Assembly (NCBI GenBank): GCA_900541905.1
Contig: UQLQ01000030.1
Span: forward strand, 1-18,564
DNA from: an uncultured Oscillospiraceae bacterium
Lineage (GTDB): Bacteria > Bacillota > Clostridia > Oscillospirales > Acutalibacteraceae
DNA length: 18,564 bases
Reading direction: 5' to 3'
Made by a program: the position numbers and the translations under genes. The notes beneath the pieces are model-generated. The model was not told the origin of the DNA. It saw only the letters and a program-made list of their open reading frames with translations, and made no database searches. This document shows positions 11,844-18,564 of this stretch, piece after piece. How positions within the stretch are numbered: position 1 is the stretch's first letter; each line of letters begins with the position of its first letter.

Positions 11844-14540
11844 ATGGGCGAAATAAGGTCCAATCCCGATGAATTGTTAAGAGCGATTAAAAATGAGGAT
11901 TCTTATCATCAGAGAGGACATTTAAAAATATTTTTTGGCTATGCAGCAGGTGTTGGTAAAACATATGCCATGTTAAAAGCGGCACATGCTGCAAAAAGAC
12001 GAGGAATTGACGTAGTAGTGGGGTATGTAGAGCCACACCCAAGACCGCGCACGGCAGCGTTACTGAAAGGGTTGGAAATACTGCCGAATAAACAAATACC
12101 TTATCATAATATTGTATTAAAAGAATTTGATTTAGATGCCGTTATCAAAAGAAAGCCACAATTGGTTATCGTAGACGAGCTTGCACATACCAATGCGGAA
12201 GGATGTAGACATGAAAAACGTTATCAAGATGTGGAGGAGCTGTTAAAAGCGGGAATTGACGTATATACTACCGTAAATGTACAGCATATTGAAAGCTTAA
12301 ATGATATGGTAGCTTCTATTACAGGGATTACGGTAAGAGAACGTATTCCGGACAGAGTATTTGACAATGCTGACCAGGTAGAACTGGTAGATATCGAACC
12401 TGAAGATTTGATAGAACGCTTGCATGCCGGACAAATTTATTTAGATACTCAAGCGCAAAAGGCATTAACAAATTTTTTCAGCATAGAAAATTTAACGGCA
12501 TTAAGAGAAATTTCTCTCAGAAGATGCGCAGATAGAGTAAATAAACTGACAGAAAGTGCCAGAATTAAAAGCAACAGCGATTATTTTACGGATGAACATA
12601 TTTTGGTTTGCCTGTCCTCTTCTCCTACAAATGCAAAAATTATACGAACAGCATCGAGAATGGCAAACGCATTTAAAGGTACTTTTACCGCTTTGTTTGT
12701 AGAAACATCAGATTTTCCCAATATGAGCGAAGAGGATAAAAAACGGTTACGTGACAATATCCATTTGGCAGAACAATTGGGAGCAACGATTGAAACCGTT
12801 TACGGTGATGACGTTGCATTCCAAATCACAGAATTTGCAAGGTTATCCGGTGTTTCTAAAATTGTAGTTGGAAGAAGTACCGCAAAGAGAAAACACATTT
12901 TTGCAAAGCCAACGCTGACAGAAAAGATGTTGGTGCTCTCTCCAAATTTAGATATTTATGTCATTCCTGATAAGGAAACCGTACCTTATAAAATAAAAAA
13001 GAAGCAGAATCATAAATGGAAATTTGTACCCCTTGATTTGATTAAAAGTATTCTTGTTTTATGTGCAGCAACGCTGATTGGTTATATTTTTGATTTATTT
13101 GGTTTTAGCGAAGCAAATATTATTATTGTTTATATATTGGGTGTGTTGGTTACGGCTGTTATTACAACAAACCGCATTTATAGTCTGGCCTCGTCCGTTA
13201 TTAGCGTATTTGTATTTAACTTCTTCTTTACTTACCCAAGATATACCTTTCATACGTATGGATTAGAATATCCTGCCACTTTTATTATTATGTTTGTTGC
13301 CGCTTTTATTACGAGTACGCTGGCAACCAAAATAAAAAGAAATGCAAGGCAAGCTGCCCAGGTTGCATTTCGTACAAAGGTATTGTTTGACACAAACCAG
13401 TTAATCCAAAAATCAGAAGGTGAGCAAAATATCATTGATGTTACGGTTCACCAGTTAATTAAATTGTTGGATAGAGACATTGTTGTATATTTGGCAAAAG
13501 ATGTTTCATTATCCGAGCCTCGGATATATTCACCAAAAGGAATTGAACAACATAATGAGGCTTATATCAGCGATAATGAACGCATTGTTGCCGAATGGGT
13601 ATTTAAGAACAATCAAAGGGCAGGCGCCACTACAGGAACATTGTCCAGTGCAAAATGCTTATATCTTGCAATTCGGATGAATGAAAATGTATATGGTGTC
13701 GTGGGCATTGTCATAGATGAAGATCCTTTGGAAGAATTTGAAAACAGTATTATGCTTTCTATCTTAGGTGAATGTGCATTGGCCTTGGAAAATGAAAAAG
13801 TTGCAAAAGAAAGAGAACAGGCTGCTATTCTTGCTAAAAATGAACAATTACGTGCAAATTTGCTTCGTTCCATTTCACATGATTTGCGTACACCGTTAAC
13901 GTCAATTTCAGGTAATGCGGGTATTTTGTTATCCAATGGAGACACGTTGAAACAAGAAAAGAAACAGCAATTATACAGTGATATTTATGATGATGCGTTA
14001 TGGTTGATTAACTTAGTGGAAAATTTATTAGCAGTTACAAAAATTGAAGAAGGAAGTATGCATTTAAAGATGTCCGCAGAATTGATGGATGAAGTCATCA
14101 CGGAAGCATTGCATCATGTAAACAAGAAAAGGGATGAACACACCATCAAAGTAGTGCAAACGGAAGACTTTATTTTAGCAAAAATGGACGCAAGATTAAT
14201 TGTTCAGGTTATAATTAATATTGTAGATAATGCGATAAAGTATACCCCTGCGGGCTCTACCATTACTATTTCAACCACAAAGAAAGACAAACAGGTAATT
14301 GTAGATATTGCAGATGACGGACCCGGAATTCCGGACCAAGCAAAAGAAAGAATTTTTGATATGTTTTATATTGCCCCCAATGAAGTGGTAGACAGTCATA
14401 GAAGCCTTGGTTTGGGTCTCGCTCTTTGTAAATCTATCATTAACGCACATGGCGGAGAAATTTCTGTTTTGGATAATAAACCGAAAGGCACTGTTTTTCG
14501 GTTTACATTACCTGCAGAGGAGGTAAATTTATATGAATAA
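11844..14540 (+). CDS. kdpD: Sensor histidine kinase KdpD
   Basis: An 898-residue membrane sensor kinase. Order: N-terminal KdpD domain with Walker A GYAAGVGKTYAML (Lys39) and the VDELAHTN segment; a USP-like domain (about 250-370) that binds nucleotides in other KdpD proteins; four closely spaced membrane helices (about 395-495); a GAF-like domain (about 510-650); HisKA with SHDLRTPLTS and phosphorylated His679; and a HATPase with NIVDNAIKYTPAG and DDGPGIP. This is the full-length family layout (E. coli 894). It senses low potassium or osmotic stress and phosphorylates KdpE. ATG 11844 fits the GGAG at 11832-11835; GTG 11835 overlaps that site. It overlaps kdpE by 8 nt. Confidence 0.97.
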   Translation: MGEIRSNPDELLRAIKNEDSYHQRGHLKIFFGYAAGVGKTYAMLKAAHAAKRRGIDVVVGYVEPHPRPRTAALLKGLEILPNKQIPYHNIVLKEFDLDAVIKRKPQLVIVDELAHTNAEGCRHEKRYQDVEELLKAGIDVYTTVNVQHIESLNDMVASITGITVRERIPDRVFDNADQVELVDIEPEDLIERLHAGQIYLDTQAQKALTNFFSIENLTALREISLRRCADRVNKLTESARIKSNSDYFTDEHILVCLSSSPTNAKIIRTASRMANAFKGTFTALFVETSDFPNMSEEDKKRLRDNIHLAEQLGATIETVYGDDVAFQITEFARLSGVSKIVVGRSTAKRKHIFAKPTLTEKMLVLSPNLDIYVIPDKETVPYKIKKKQNHKWKFVPLDLIKSILVLCAATLIGYIFDLFGFSEANIIIVYILGVLVTAVITTNRIYSLASSVISVFVFNFFFTYPRYTFHTYGLEYPATFIIMFVAAFITSTLATKIKRNARQAAQVAFRTKVLFDTNQLIQKSEGEQNIIDVTVHQLIKLLDRDIVVYLAKDVSLSEPRIYSPKGIEQHNEAYISDNERIVAEWVFKNNQRAGATTGTLSSAKCLYLAIRMNENVYGVVGIVIDEDPLEEFENSIMLSILGECALALENEKVAKEREQAAILAKNEQLRANLLRSISHDLRTPLTSISGNAGILLSNGDTLKQEKKQQLYSDIYDDALWLINLVENLLAVTKIEEGSMHLKMSAELMDEVITEALHHVNKKRDEHTIKVVQTEDFILAKMDARLIVQVIINIVDNAIKYTPAGSTITISTTKKDKQVIVDIADDGPGIPDQAKERIFDMFYIAPNEVVDSHRSLGLGLALCKSIINAHGGEISVLDNKPKGTVFRFTLPAEEVNLYE

Positions 14541-15231
14541 ACCCTTAATTTTGGTTGTAGAAAATGACACTGCGGTATGTAATTTAATTACTACAACTTT
14601 AGAGACCCATGATTATCGTTTTCATACAGCAGGTACGGGAGAGGCCGCAATATTAGAAGCGGTATCCCATAATCCCGATATTGTATTGTTAGATTTAGGT
14701 TTGCCCGATATGGATGGCATTGATATTATTACAAAAATCAGAACTTGGTCTAACATGCCTATTATAGTAGTAAGTGCAAGAAGTGAAGATACAGATAAAA
14801 TAGATGCGTTGGATGCAGGTGCCGATGATTATTTGACAAAACCATTTTCAGTAGAAGAATTACTTGCACGTTTGCGTGTAACCATTCGCAGATTAAACAC
14901 TATGAAAACAAGTTCAGAGGCAGAACAGTCCGTATATATCAATGGAGATTTAAAAATTGATTATGCAGCCAGATGTGTGTATATGAAAGATAAGGAATTG
15001 TATTTAACACCAATAGAATATAAACTCCTTTGCCTATTAGCCAAAAATACCGGAAAAGTTCTGACACATACCTACATTACAAAGGAAATATGGGGGAATA
15101 CTTGGAGTAATGGAGTAGCTTCTTTGCGCGTATTTATGGCTACACTGCGCAAGAAGATAGAAAAGGATCCTTCCGCTCCCCAATATATCCAAACACATAT
15201 TGGTGTGGGTTACCGTATGCTCAAGTTATAA
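14533..15231 (+). CDS. kdpE: Response regulator KdpE (OmpR family)
   Basis: A 232-residue regulator. The receiver domain (1-120) has the acidic pocket in VVENDTA, with Asn where many relatives have Asp, phosphoacceptor Asp54 in VLLDLGLPDMDG, and Lys103 in LTKPFS. The C-terminal winged-helix domain (about 135-232) has the usual LTPIEYKLLCLL start, the trans-activation and recognition helices (VASLRVFMATLRKKIE), and the ending QTHIGVGYRM. Phosphorylated by KdpD, it should activate kdpFABC. It starts inside the end of kdpD after AGAGGAGGT, so the two are coupled, and it is followed directly by a terminator. Confidence 0.97.
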   Translation: MNKPLILVVENDTAVCNLITTTLETHDYRFHTAGTGEAAILEAVSHNPDIVLLDLGLPDMDGIDIITKIRTWSNMPIIVVSARSEDTDKIDALDAGADDYLTKPFSVEELLARLRVTIRRLNTMKTSSEAEQSVYINGDLKIDYAARCVYMKDKELYLTPIEYKLLCLLAKNTGKVLTHTYITKEIWGNTWSNGVASLRVFMATLRKKIEKDPSAPQYIQTHIGVGYRMLKL

Positions 15232-15240
15232 ACGATTGAT

Positions 15241-15276
15241 AAAGCATCCTATCCTTTTAAGGATAGGATGCTTTTG
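15241..15276 (+). terminator. Intrinsic terminator after kdpE
   Basis: A perfect 14-bp stem (AAAGCATCCTATCC with its complement at 15261-15274), a 6-nt loop and T-rich flanks. It is nearly symmetric, so it may also stop transcription arriving from the minus-strand gene at 15387-15617. Confidence 0.9.
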
Positions 15277-15386
15277 TTATGTAGAACATGTTATAAACAA
15301 CCTTGCAACAGTAACAAAACTGAAGTTTTGGCGATTGGCAATCATGTTGTAACGGTTATATGTTATCATATATTTACTGCTGTTCT

Positions 15387-15617
15387 TTACTTTTGTGTTT
15401 TTTTTCGTTTGGAAAACGGTTTTGTAAATAGTATCATACATACACCAACCACGATAAAACATAGGTATATGATAAGTGCTACCCAGGATGAACAATGAAA
15501 AAATTCAAATAGGATTTCATGACTGAAAATTGCCTTTAACAATGGGAACACAATACCTTGTAATCCATAAATAATGCATACAACTCCAATCAGTCGAATG
15601 GTGTCATTATACTTCAT
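15387..15617 (-). CDS. Small two-helix membrane protein, unknown function
   Basis: A 76-residue protein on the minus strand with two hydrophobic segments (about residues 8-25, IGVVCIIYGLQGIVFPLL, and 44-64, WVALIIYLCFIVVGVCMILF) and a basic tail (KPFSKRKKTQK), which places the C-terminus in the cytoplasm. The start is ATG 15615-15617 because CGGAGGATAT precedes it; a longer frame reaching 15710 has no ribosome site. I do not recognise a family. It is a single gene, convergent with kdpE and divergent from the cupin gene. Nothing links it to potassium transport except position. Confidence 0.65.
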   Translation of the reverse strand: MKYNDTIRLIGVVCIIYGLQGIVFPLLKAIFSHEILFEFFHCSSWVALIIYLCFIVVGVCMILFTKPFSKRKKTQK

Positions 15618-15748
15618 ACGATATCCTCCGTTATCAAAGTAATGTTTATTTTTATATGTTCTATAATATAGATTCAAGGTTGTCCGAAAATATGCATGCA
15701 AATTCCACAATCCTAACGGAAAATATTTGAGTTATATTTTTTATGGTT

Positions 15749-15790
15749 TGTTGTATTTGCAACATACTAATATCAAAGATATGCTACAAT
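15749..15790 (+). promoter_or_regulatory. Candidate promoter and dyad upstream of the cupin gene
   Basis: An extended -10, TGCTACAAT (15782-15790), lies 30 nt before the cupin start; the -35 region is poor. Upstream is a short dyad, TGTTG (15749-15753), 6 nt, CAACA (15760-15764), positioned where an activator would bind. The dyad is short enough to occur by chance. Confidence 0.4.
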
Positions 15791-15819
15791 AGGAATCATC
15801 AAATCATAGGAGGATTTTT

Positions 15820-16149
15820 ATGAAAAATTTAGAGTTTGCTGCTGTTCTTCCATTTGCTCAGCAAGTACAATATCAAAAAGGTCAAGTGGTCAGCAAAACA
15901 ATTGCTCAAAGTAGAGCGTTAAGTTTGACTTTATTTGCATTTGATAAAGGGGAAGAAATCAGCACCCATGCTTCCGGCGGAGATGCTTTGGTCATCGCAT
16001 TGGACGGGCAAGGTCAAATTACCATTGACGATACTTCTTATACTCTAAACGCAGGAGATTCAATTATTATGCCTGCACAGCATCCGCATAGTGTATTTGC
16101 AAAAGAACAGTTTAAAATGTTTCTAGTGGTAGAATTTCCATTGTCTTAA
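15820..16149 (+). CDS. Cupin-domain protein
   Basis: A 109-residue single-domain cupin. Motif 1 is degenerate (ISTHASGGDALVIALDGQG, with His50 and Asp55 in place of the usual second His and Glu region); motif 2 is AGDSIIMPAQHPHSV with His88 and His90. The few possible metal ligands (His50, His88, His90) leave metal binding open. Small cupins of this kind are sensor, isomerase or sugar-binding proteins of widely different roles, so no reaction is assigned. ATAGGAGGA gives a strong ribosome site before ATG 15820. It lies upstream of the SLC13-type permease but with its own stop and a separate promoter between them. Confidence 0.85.
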   Translation: MKNLEFAAVLPFAQQVQYQKGQVVSKTIAQSRALSLTLFAFDKGEEISTHASGGDALVIALDGQGQITIDDTSYTLNAGDSIIMPAQHPHSVFAKEQFKMFLVVEFPLS

Positions 16150-16177
16150 ATAGGTTATATAAAAAACAAATTTTTTA

Positions 16178-16206
16178 TTGCCCTGTATTCGGTAACGTCG
16201 TATAAT
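16178..16206 (+). promoter_or_regulatory. Promoter of the SLC13/ArsB-type permease
   Basis: TTGCCC (16178-16183), 17-nt spacer, TATAAT (16201-16206), 38 nt before the start codon. It lies between the cupin and the permease, so the permease can be transcribed independently. Confidence 0.7.
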
Positions 16207-16244
16207 AAACTTATGTAAAAATTTAATGGATAAAGTGTGATTGT

Positions 16245-17366
16245 ATGCGTAAAGCTGCCGTAGTTGTAGGCGATTTTTTGAAAAAGAACATCGTATTTTG
16301 TATTGCCGTTACAGCGGCAATCATTACGATGTTTTTTGTTCCTATAGATTCTCAGTATATACAGTATTTTGACTTTAAAATTTTAGCGTGCATTTTTTGT
16401 GTCTTAGCAGTGGTTAACGGGCTGCATCATATTCATTTTTTTGAAATTATATCTAAAAAAATTATCCAGCGTTTTCATACGGTAAAAATGGCTGTTTTGG
16501 CATTAATCTATTTAACTTTTGTGGCATCTATGATTATTGCAAATGATTTGGCTTTGATTACATTTTTACCGTTGGGCTATTATCTTCTCAAAAATTCAGA
16601 TAACTTAAAATGGATGGCATTTACTTTTATTATGCAGACCATTGCTGCGAATTTGGGCGGCATGCTGACTCCTTTTGGAAATCCGCAGAATTTGTATTTG
16701 TACGGCAAATTTCAGATACCGGATTTGGAATTTATTTCTACCATGTTCTTGCCATTTTTATATTCCATTATTTTGATTACCATTACTTGTTTGATTTTTG
16801 TAAAATCCACACCTATGAAGTTAACACAGGCCAACCCGGAAAAGTTAAACGGAAAAAAGACGGCGCTGATGATGGGGCTACTGGTCATCTCTATATTGAT
16901 TGTGTTTCATGGCATTCCTTATTATATAGGGCTTTTGGCAGTTATAGGTGTTCTCGGTTTTGCTGACAGAAAAGCATTGCTGGAAGTAGATTATTTGTTG
17001 CTGTTCACGTTTTGTGCATTTTTTGTATTTGCCGGCAATATGGCACGCATTCCCGAGGTAAGAGATTTTTTTGGTTATCTGGTTCAACAAAATACCTTTT
17101 TATATGGAATATTGACATGCCAGTTTATCAGTAATGTTCCCAGTGCATTATTGCTGTCTAATTTTGTAACCGATTATAAAGAGTTATTATATGCAGTTAA
17201 TATTGGTGGAATCGGTACTCTCATTTCTTCTTTGGCCAGTTTGATTACCTTCCGTGAATATGTAAAACATGAACCTAAGAAAGGACTTCGTTATTTGGGT
17301 TTGTTTACCGTAATTAATGTTTTGTTTTTAGGAATTTTAATCGTTCTTGTCATGTTTGCAACATAA
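16245..17366 (+). CDS. SLC13/ArsB-NhaD-type permease
   Basis: A 373-residue integral membrane protein with about 10 hydrophobic helices. Two family-type signatures are visible, one in each half: NLGGMLTPFGNPQNLYL (about residue 138) and SNVPSALLLSNF (about residue 292). These match the inverted-repeat transporter superfamily that includes CitMHS, ArsB, NhaD and SLC13 carriers for organic acids, arsenite or Na+/H+. The substrate cannot be told from sequence. No arsR, arsA or citrate genes are beside it. ATG 16245 is the only sensible start; its ribosome site (GGATAAAGTG) is weak. It converges with the yeiH-type gene and shares a bidirectional terminator with it. Confidence 0.82.
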   Translation: MRKAAVVVGDFLKKNIVFCIAVTAAIITMFFVPIDSQYIQYFDFKILACIFCVLAVVNGLHHIHFFEIISKKIIQRFHTVKMAVLALIYLTFVASMIIANDLALITFLPLGYYLLKNSDNLKWMAFTFIMQTIAANLGGMLTPFGNPQNLYLYGKFQIPDLEFISTMFLPFLYSIILITITCLIFVKSTPMKLTQANPEKLNGKKTALMMGLLVISILIVFHGIPYYIGLLAVIGVLGFADRKALLEVDYLLLFTFCAFFVFAGNMARIPEVRDFFGYLVQQNTFLYGILTCQFISNVPSALLLSNFVTDYKELLYAVNIGGIGTLISSLASLITFREYVKHEPKKGLRYLGLFTVINVLFLGILIVLVMFAT

Positions 17367-17397
17367 AAAAGCTCCTGAAAACTCAGGAGCTTTTTTT
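17365..17397. terminator. Bidirectional terminator between convergent transporter genes
   Basis: A 14-bp stem (AAAAAAGCTCCTGA with its complement at 17383-17396) around AAAC. It has an A tract on one side and a T tract on the other, so it works on both strands. It overlaps the last base pairs of both genes. Confidence 0.9.
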
Positions 17398-18451
17398 AAA
17401 GTAGTCCGAAGAAGATAAAAATGAGTCCAATTGCGATTCCGACTTGACAAACGCCTACAGCGCCGCCGTATAATAGCGCCTTGGGCCCATCTTTTACCAA
17501 ATCACGGAATTTGACACGCATTCCGATACCTGCCAGTGCAATAATTTCAAATTGGCTGCTGATGGTGTGAGCTGTGTGAGAAACAATTTCAGGAATAATA
17601 TTGAATGTTGCAATGATGCTGAATAGAAAAAAGCCGATAATATACCACGGAATTTTTGCTTTTACTTTTTTGTCGTCGCCAGCTGTGTTGCTTCTGGAAA
17701 GCAGTCTTTCTCCCTCATTGGTATTTAATTTGGAGAAAGCCAATGCAACAAATACAATAAAGATAATTCTGATAATTTTAAATATGGTAGACATAGCTAC
17801 TACATCAGAGTTAACAAAGGTAGCCGAACCAATTACTTGACCGACAGATTGTAAAGTACCGCCAATCATTGCGGAAGTTTGCATAGTTTCATTTCCGTAA
17901 AGAGCACCTGTGAGAAAGGGGAGTGTAATCATTAGTACAGTACCCGTTAAATTCACGGTGGTAACTGAAATACCTTTGTCCTTTGCGCTTGGATGAATTA
18001 CGCCCGAAACAGTACCGATTGCGGAGGAACCGCATACGGAGTTACCCGCACACATTAATAAGGAGAATTTTTTCCCAAAACGGAGTAATTTTCCGATGAG
18101 ATATGTGACAACAATAGTCAAAGTCATTTGCAGAATAATGAATAATACACCTTGCCAGCCGACACTCATAATATCAGTTAAATTTAGTGTGAAACCTGTC
18201 AGTACTATGGAATACTCTAACAAACGACTTTCTGAAAATTTTGTTCCTCTGTTGAAAAAATCTTTTGTGCAAAGTGTATTTCCAACAATAATACCTAAAG
18301 CGATGGCGAATAAAGCAGCCCCTACAGTAGGTACAAAATGTGCAATTACTTGGCTGATTCCGGCAATGATAACACATATGATCAGCCCGGGTAAAATTTC
18401 AAGTATGTTTTGTTTTGCACGTTTTAACAGTTCTATTATTTTTGTTTTCAT
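17396..18451 (-). CDS. YeiH-family transporter (putative sulfate exporter family)
   Basis: A 351-residue membrane protein, the size of E. coli YeiH (349). It has about 10 hydrophobic helices and the conserved CAGNSVCGSSAIGTVSGVI in the middle, plus the C-terminal IIALAGIGMRVKFRDLVKDG region typical of this family (PF03601). The family is annotated as a putative sulfate or sulfonate exporter, but its substrate is poorly established. ATG 18449-18451 is the in-frame start. The ribosome site GGGAGG (18465-18470) lies 13 nt upstream, longer than usual, and an out-of-frame ATG sits nearer to it. The promoter region carries a symmetric dyad. Confidence 0.9.
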   Translation of the reverse strand: MKTKIIELLKRAKQNILEILPGLIICVIIAGISQVIAHFVPTVGAALFAIALGIIVGNTLCTKDFFNRGTKFSESRLLEYSIVLTGFTLNLTDIMSVGWQGVLFIILQMTLTIVVTYLIGKLLRFGKKFSLLMCAGNSVCGSSAIGTVSGVIHPSAKDKGISVTTVNLTGTVLMITLPFLTGALYGNETMQTSAMIGGTLQSVGQVIGSATFVNSDVVAMSTIFKIIRIIFIVFVALAFSKLNTNEGERLLSRSNTAGDDKKVKAKIPWYIIGFFLFSIIATFNIIPEIVSHTAHTISSQFEIIALAGIGMRVKFRDLVKDGPKALLYGGAVGVCQVGIAIGLIFIFFGLL

Positions 18452-18484
18452 GAGTCATTTTGCACCTCCCTTTTTGTTTGTGAC

Positions 18485-18513
18485 TTGATTTTATCATCGT
18501 TTTATTATAAAAT
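18485..18513 (+). promoter_or_regulatory. Divergent promoter, plus strand, for a gene beyond the window
   Basis: TTGATT (18485-18490), 17 nt, TAAAAT (18508-18513). It uses the same inverted repeat as the minus-strand promoter. GAAAGAGGATAT at the window end (18553-18564) may be the ribosome site of the divergent gene, which is not visible. Confidence 0.55.
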
Positions 18514-18516
18514 CAA
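18488..18516 (-). promoter_or_regulatory. Promoter of the yeiH-type gene
   Basis: On the minus strand: TTGATT (complement of 18511-18516), 17 nt, TAAAAT (complement of 18488-18493). The 10-bp inverted repeat TTGATTTTAT (18485-18494) and ATAAAATCAA (18507-18516) builds it, so it overlaps almost completely with the plus-strand promoter. Confidence 0.6.
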
Positions 18517-18564
18517 ATTATAAAAAATTATATAATAATAAATTTAATTTATGAAAGAGGATAT

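Noticed and set aside
15268..15498. Plus-strand open frame after kdpE
   Set aside because: It starts inside the kdpE terminator, has no ribosome site and overlaps the better-supported minus-strand membrane protein gene.
17601..18488. Plus-strand open frames opposite the yeiH-type gene
   Set aside because: They are antisense to a conserved transporter and show no domain or ribosome site.
1..18564. CRISPR array or insertion sequence
   Set aside because: No regularly spaced repeats and no transposase-like frame or terminal inverted repeats were seen; the only clear direct repeat is the pair of promoters at 2607 and 3099.

Overview
The window is AT-rich DNA from a low-GC Gram-positive bacterium, most likely a Clostridia-type Firmicute. 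The evidence is strong AGGAGG-type ribosome binding sites, sigma-A-like promoters, dense intrinsic terminators, a membrane-anchored papain-like surface protease and a Firmicutes-style phage lysis cassette. There are two parts: the right-hand end of a prophage (1 to about 3905) and the adjoining chromosome (about 3906 to 18564).

Prophage end. A LysM cell-wall-binding lysin tail (cut by the window edge), an XhlA-like coiled-coil membrane protein and a holin form the end of the lysis cassette, closed by a terminator. Next comes the accessory cargo typical of the space between lysis genes and attR. First is a three-gene operon (1170-2532): a PARP-like ADP-ribosyltransferase, a small unrecognised protein and a SecB-like chaperone. 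This order and composition match the toxin-antitoxin-chaperone anti-phage system CmdTAC, and it is the most interesting thing in the window. Then come two small modules driven by nearly identical consensus promoters that carry the same 12-bp palindromic operator: a 58-aa protein plus an XRE repressor, and a DUF4160/DUF2442 pair. The prophage ends at a 28-nt copy of the 3' end of a tRNA gene ending in CCA (3878-3905), read as attR, followed by the terminator of the original tRNA.

Chromosome. After about 380 nt of very AT-rich gene-free DNA comes a secreted C1 (papain-like) peptidase with a lectin-like domain, two helical repeats and a C-terminal SPSTGD-plus-membrane anchor. A complete high-affinity potassium system follows: kdpF (30 aa), kdpA, kdpB and kdpC in one tight operon, a strong terminator, then the sensor kinase kdpD and response regulator kdpE with their own promoter region. 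KdpD and KdpE are expected to switch on kdpFABC under potassium limitation or osmotic stress. The two control regions share an ATCTTAATGC element, and the kdpF copy is part of an 11-bp-spaced direct repeat, as expected for an OmpR/PhoB-family site.

The right end holds a small two-helix membrane protein (minus strand), a cupin, an SLC13/ArsB-type permease and, convergent with it, a YeiH-family transporter; the two transporters share a bidirectional terminator. Upstream of yeiH lies a symmetric 10-bp inverted repeat that forms overlapping promoters on both strands, which suggests a divergent gene just beyond the window.
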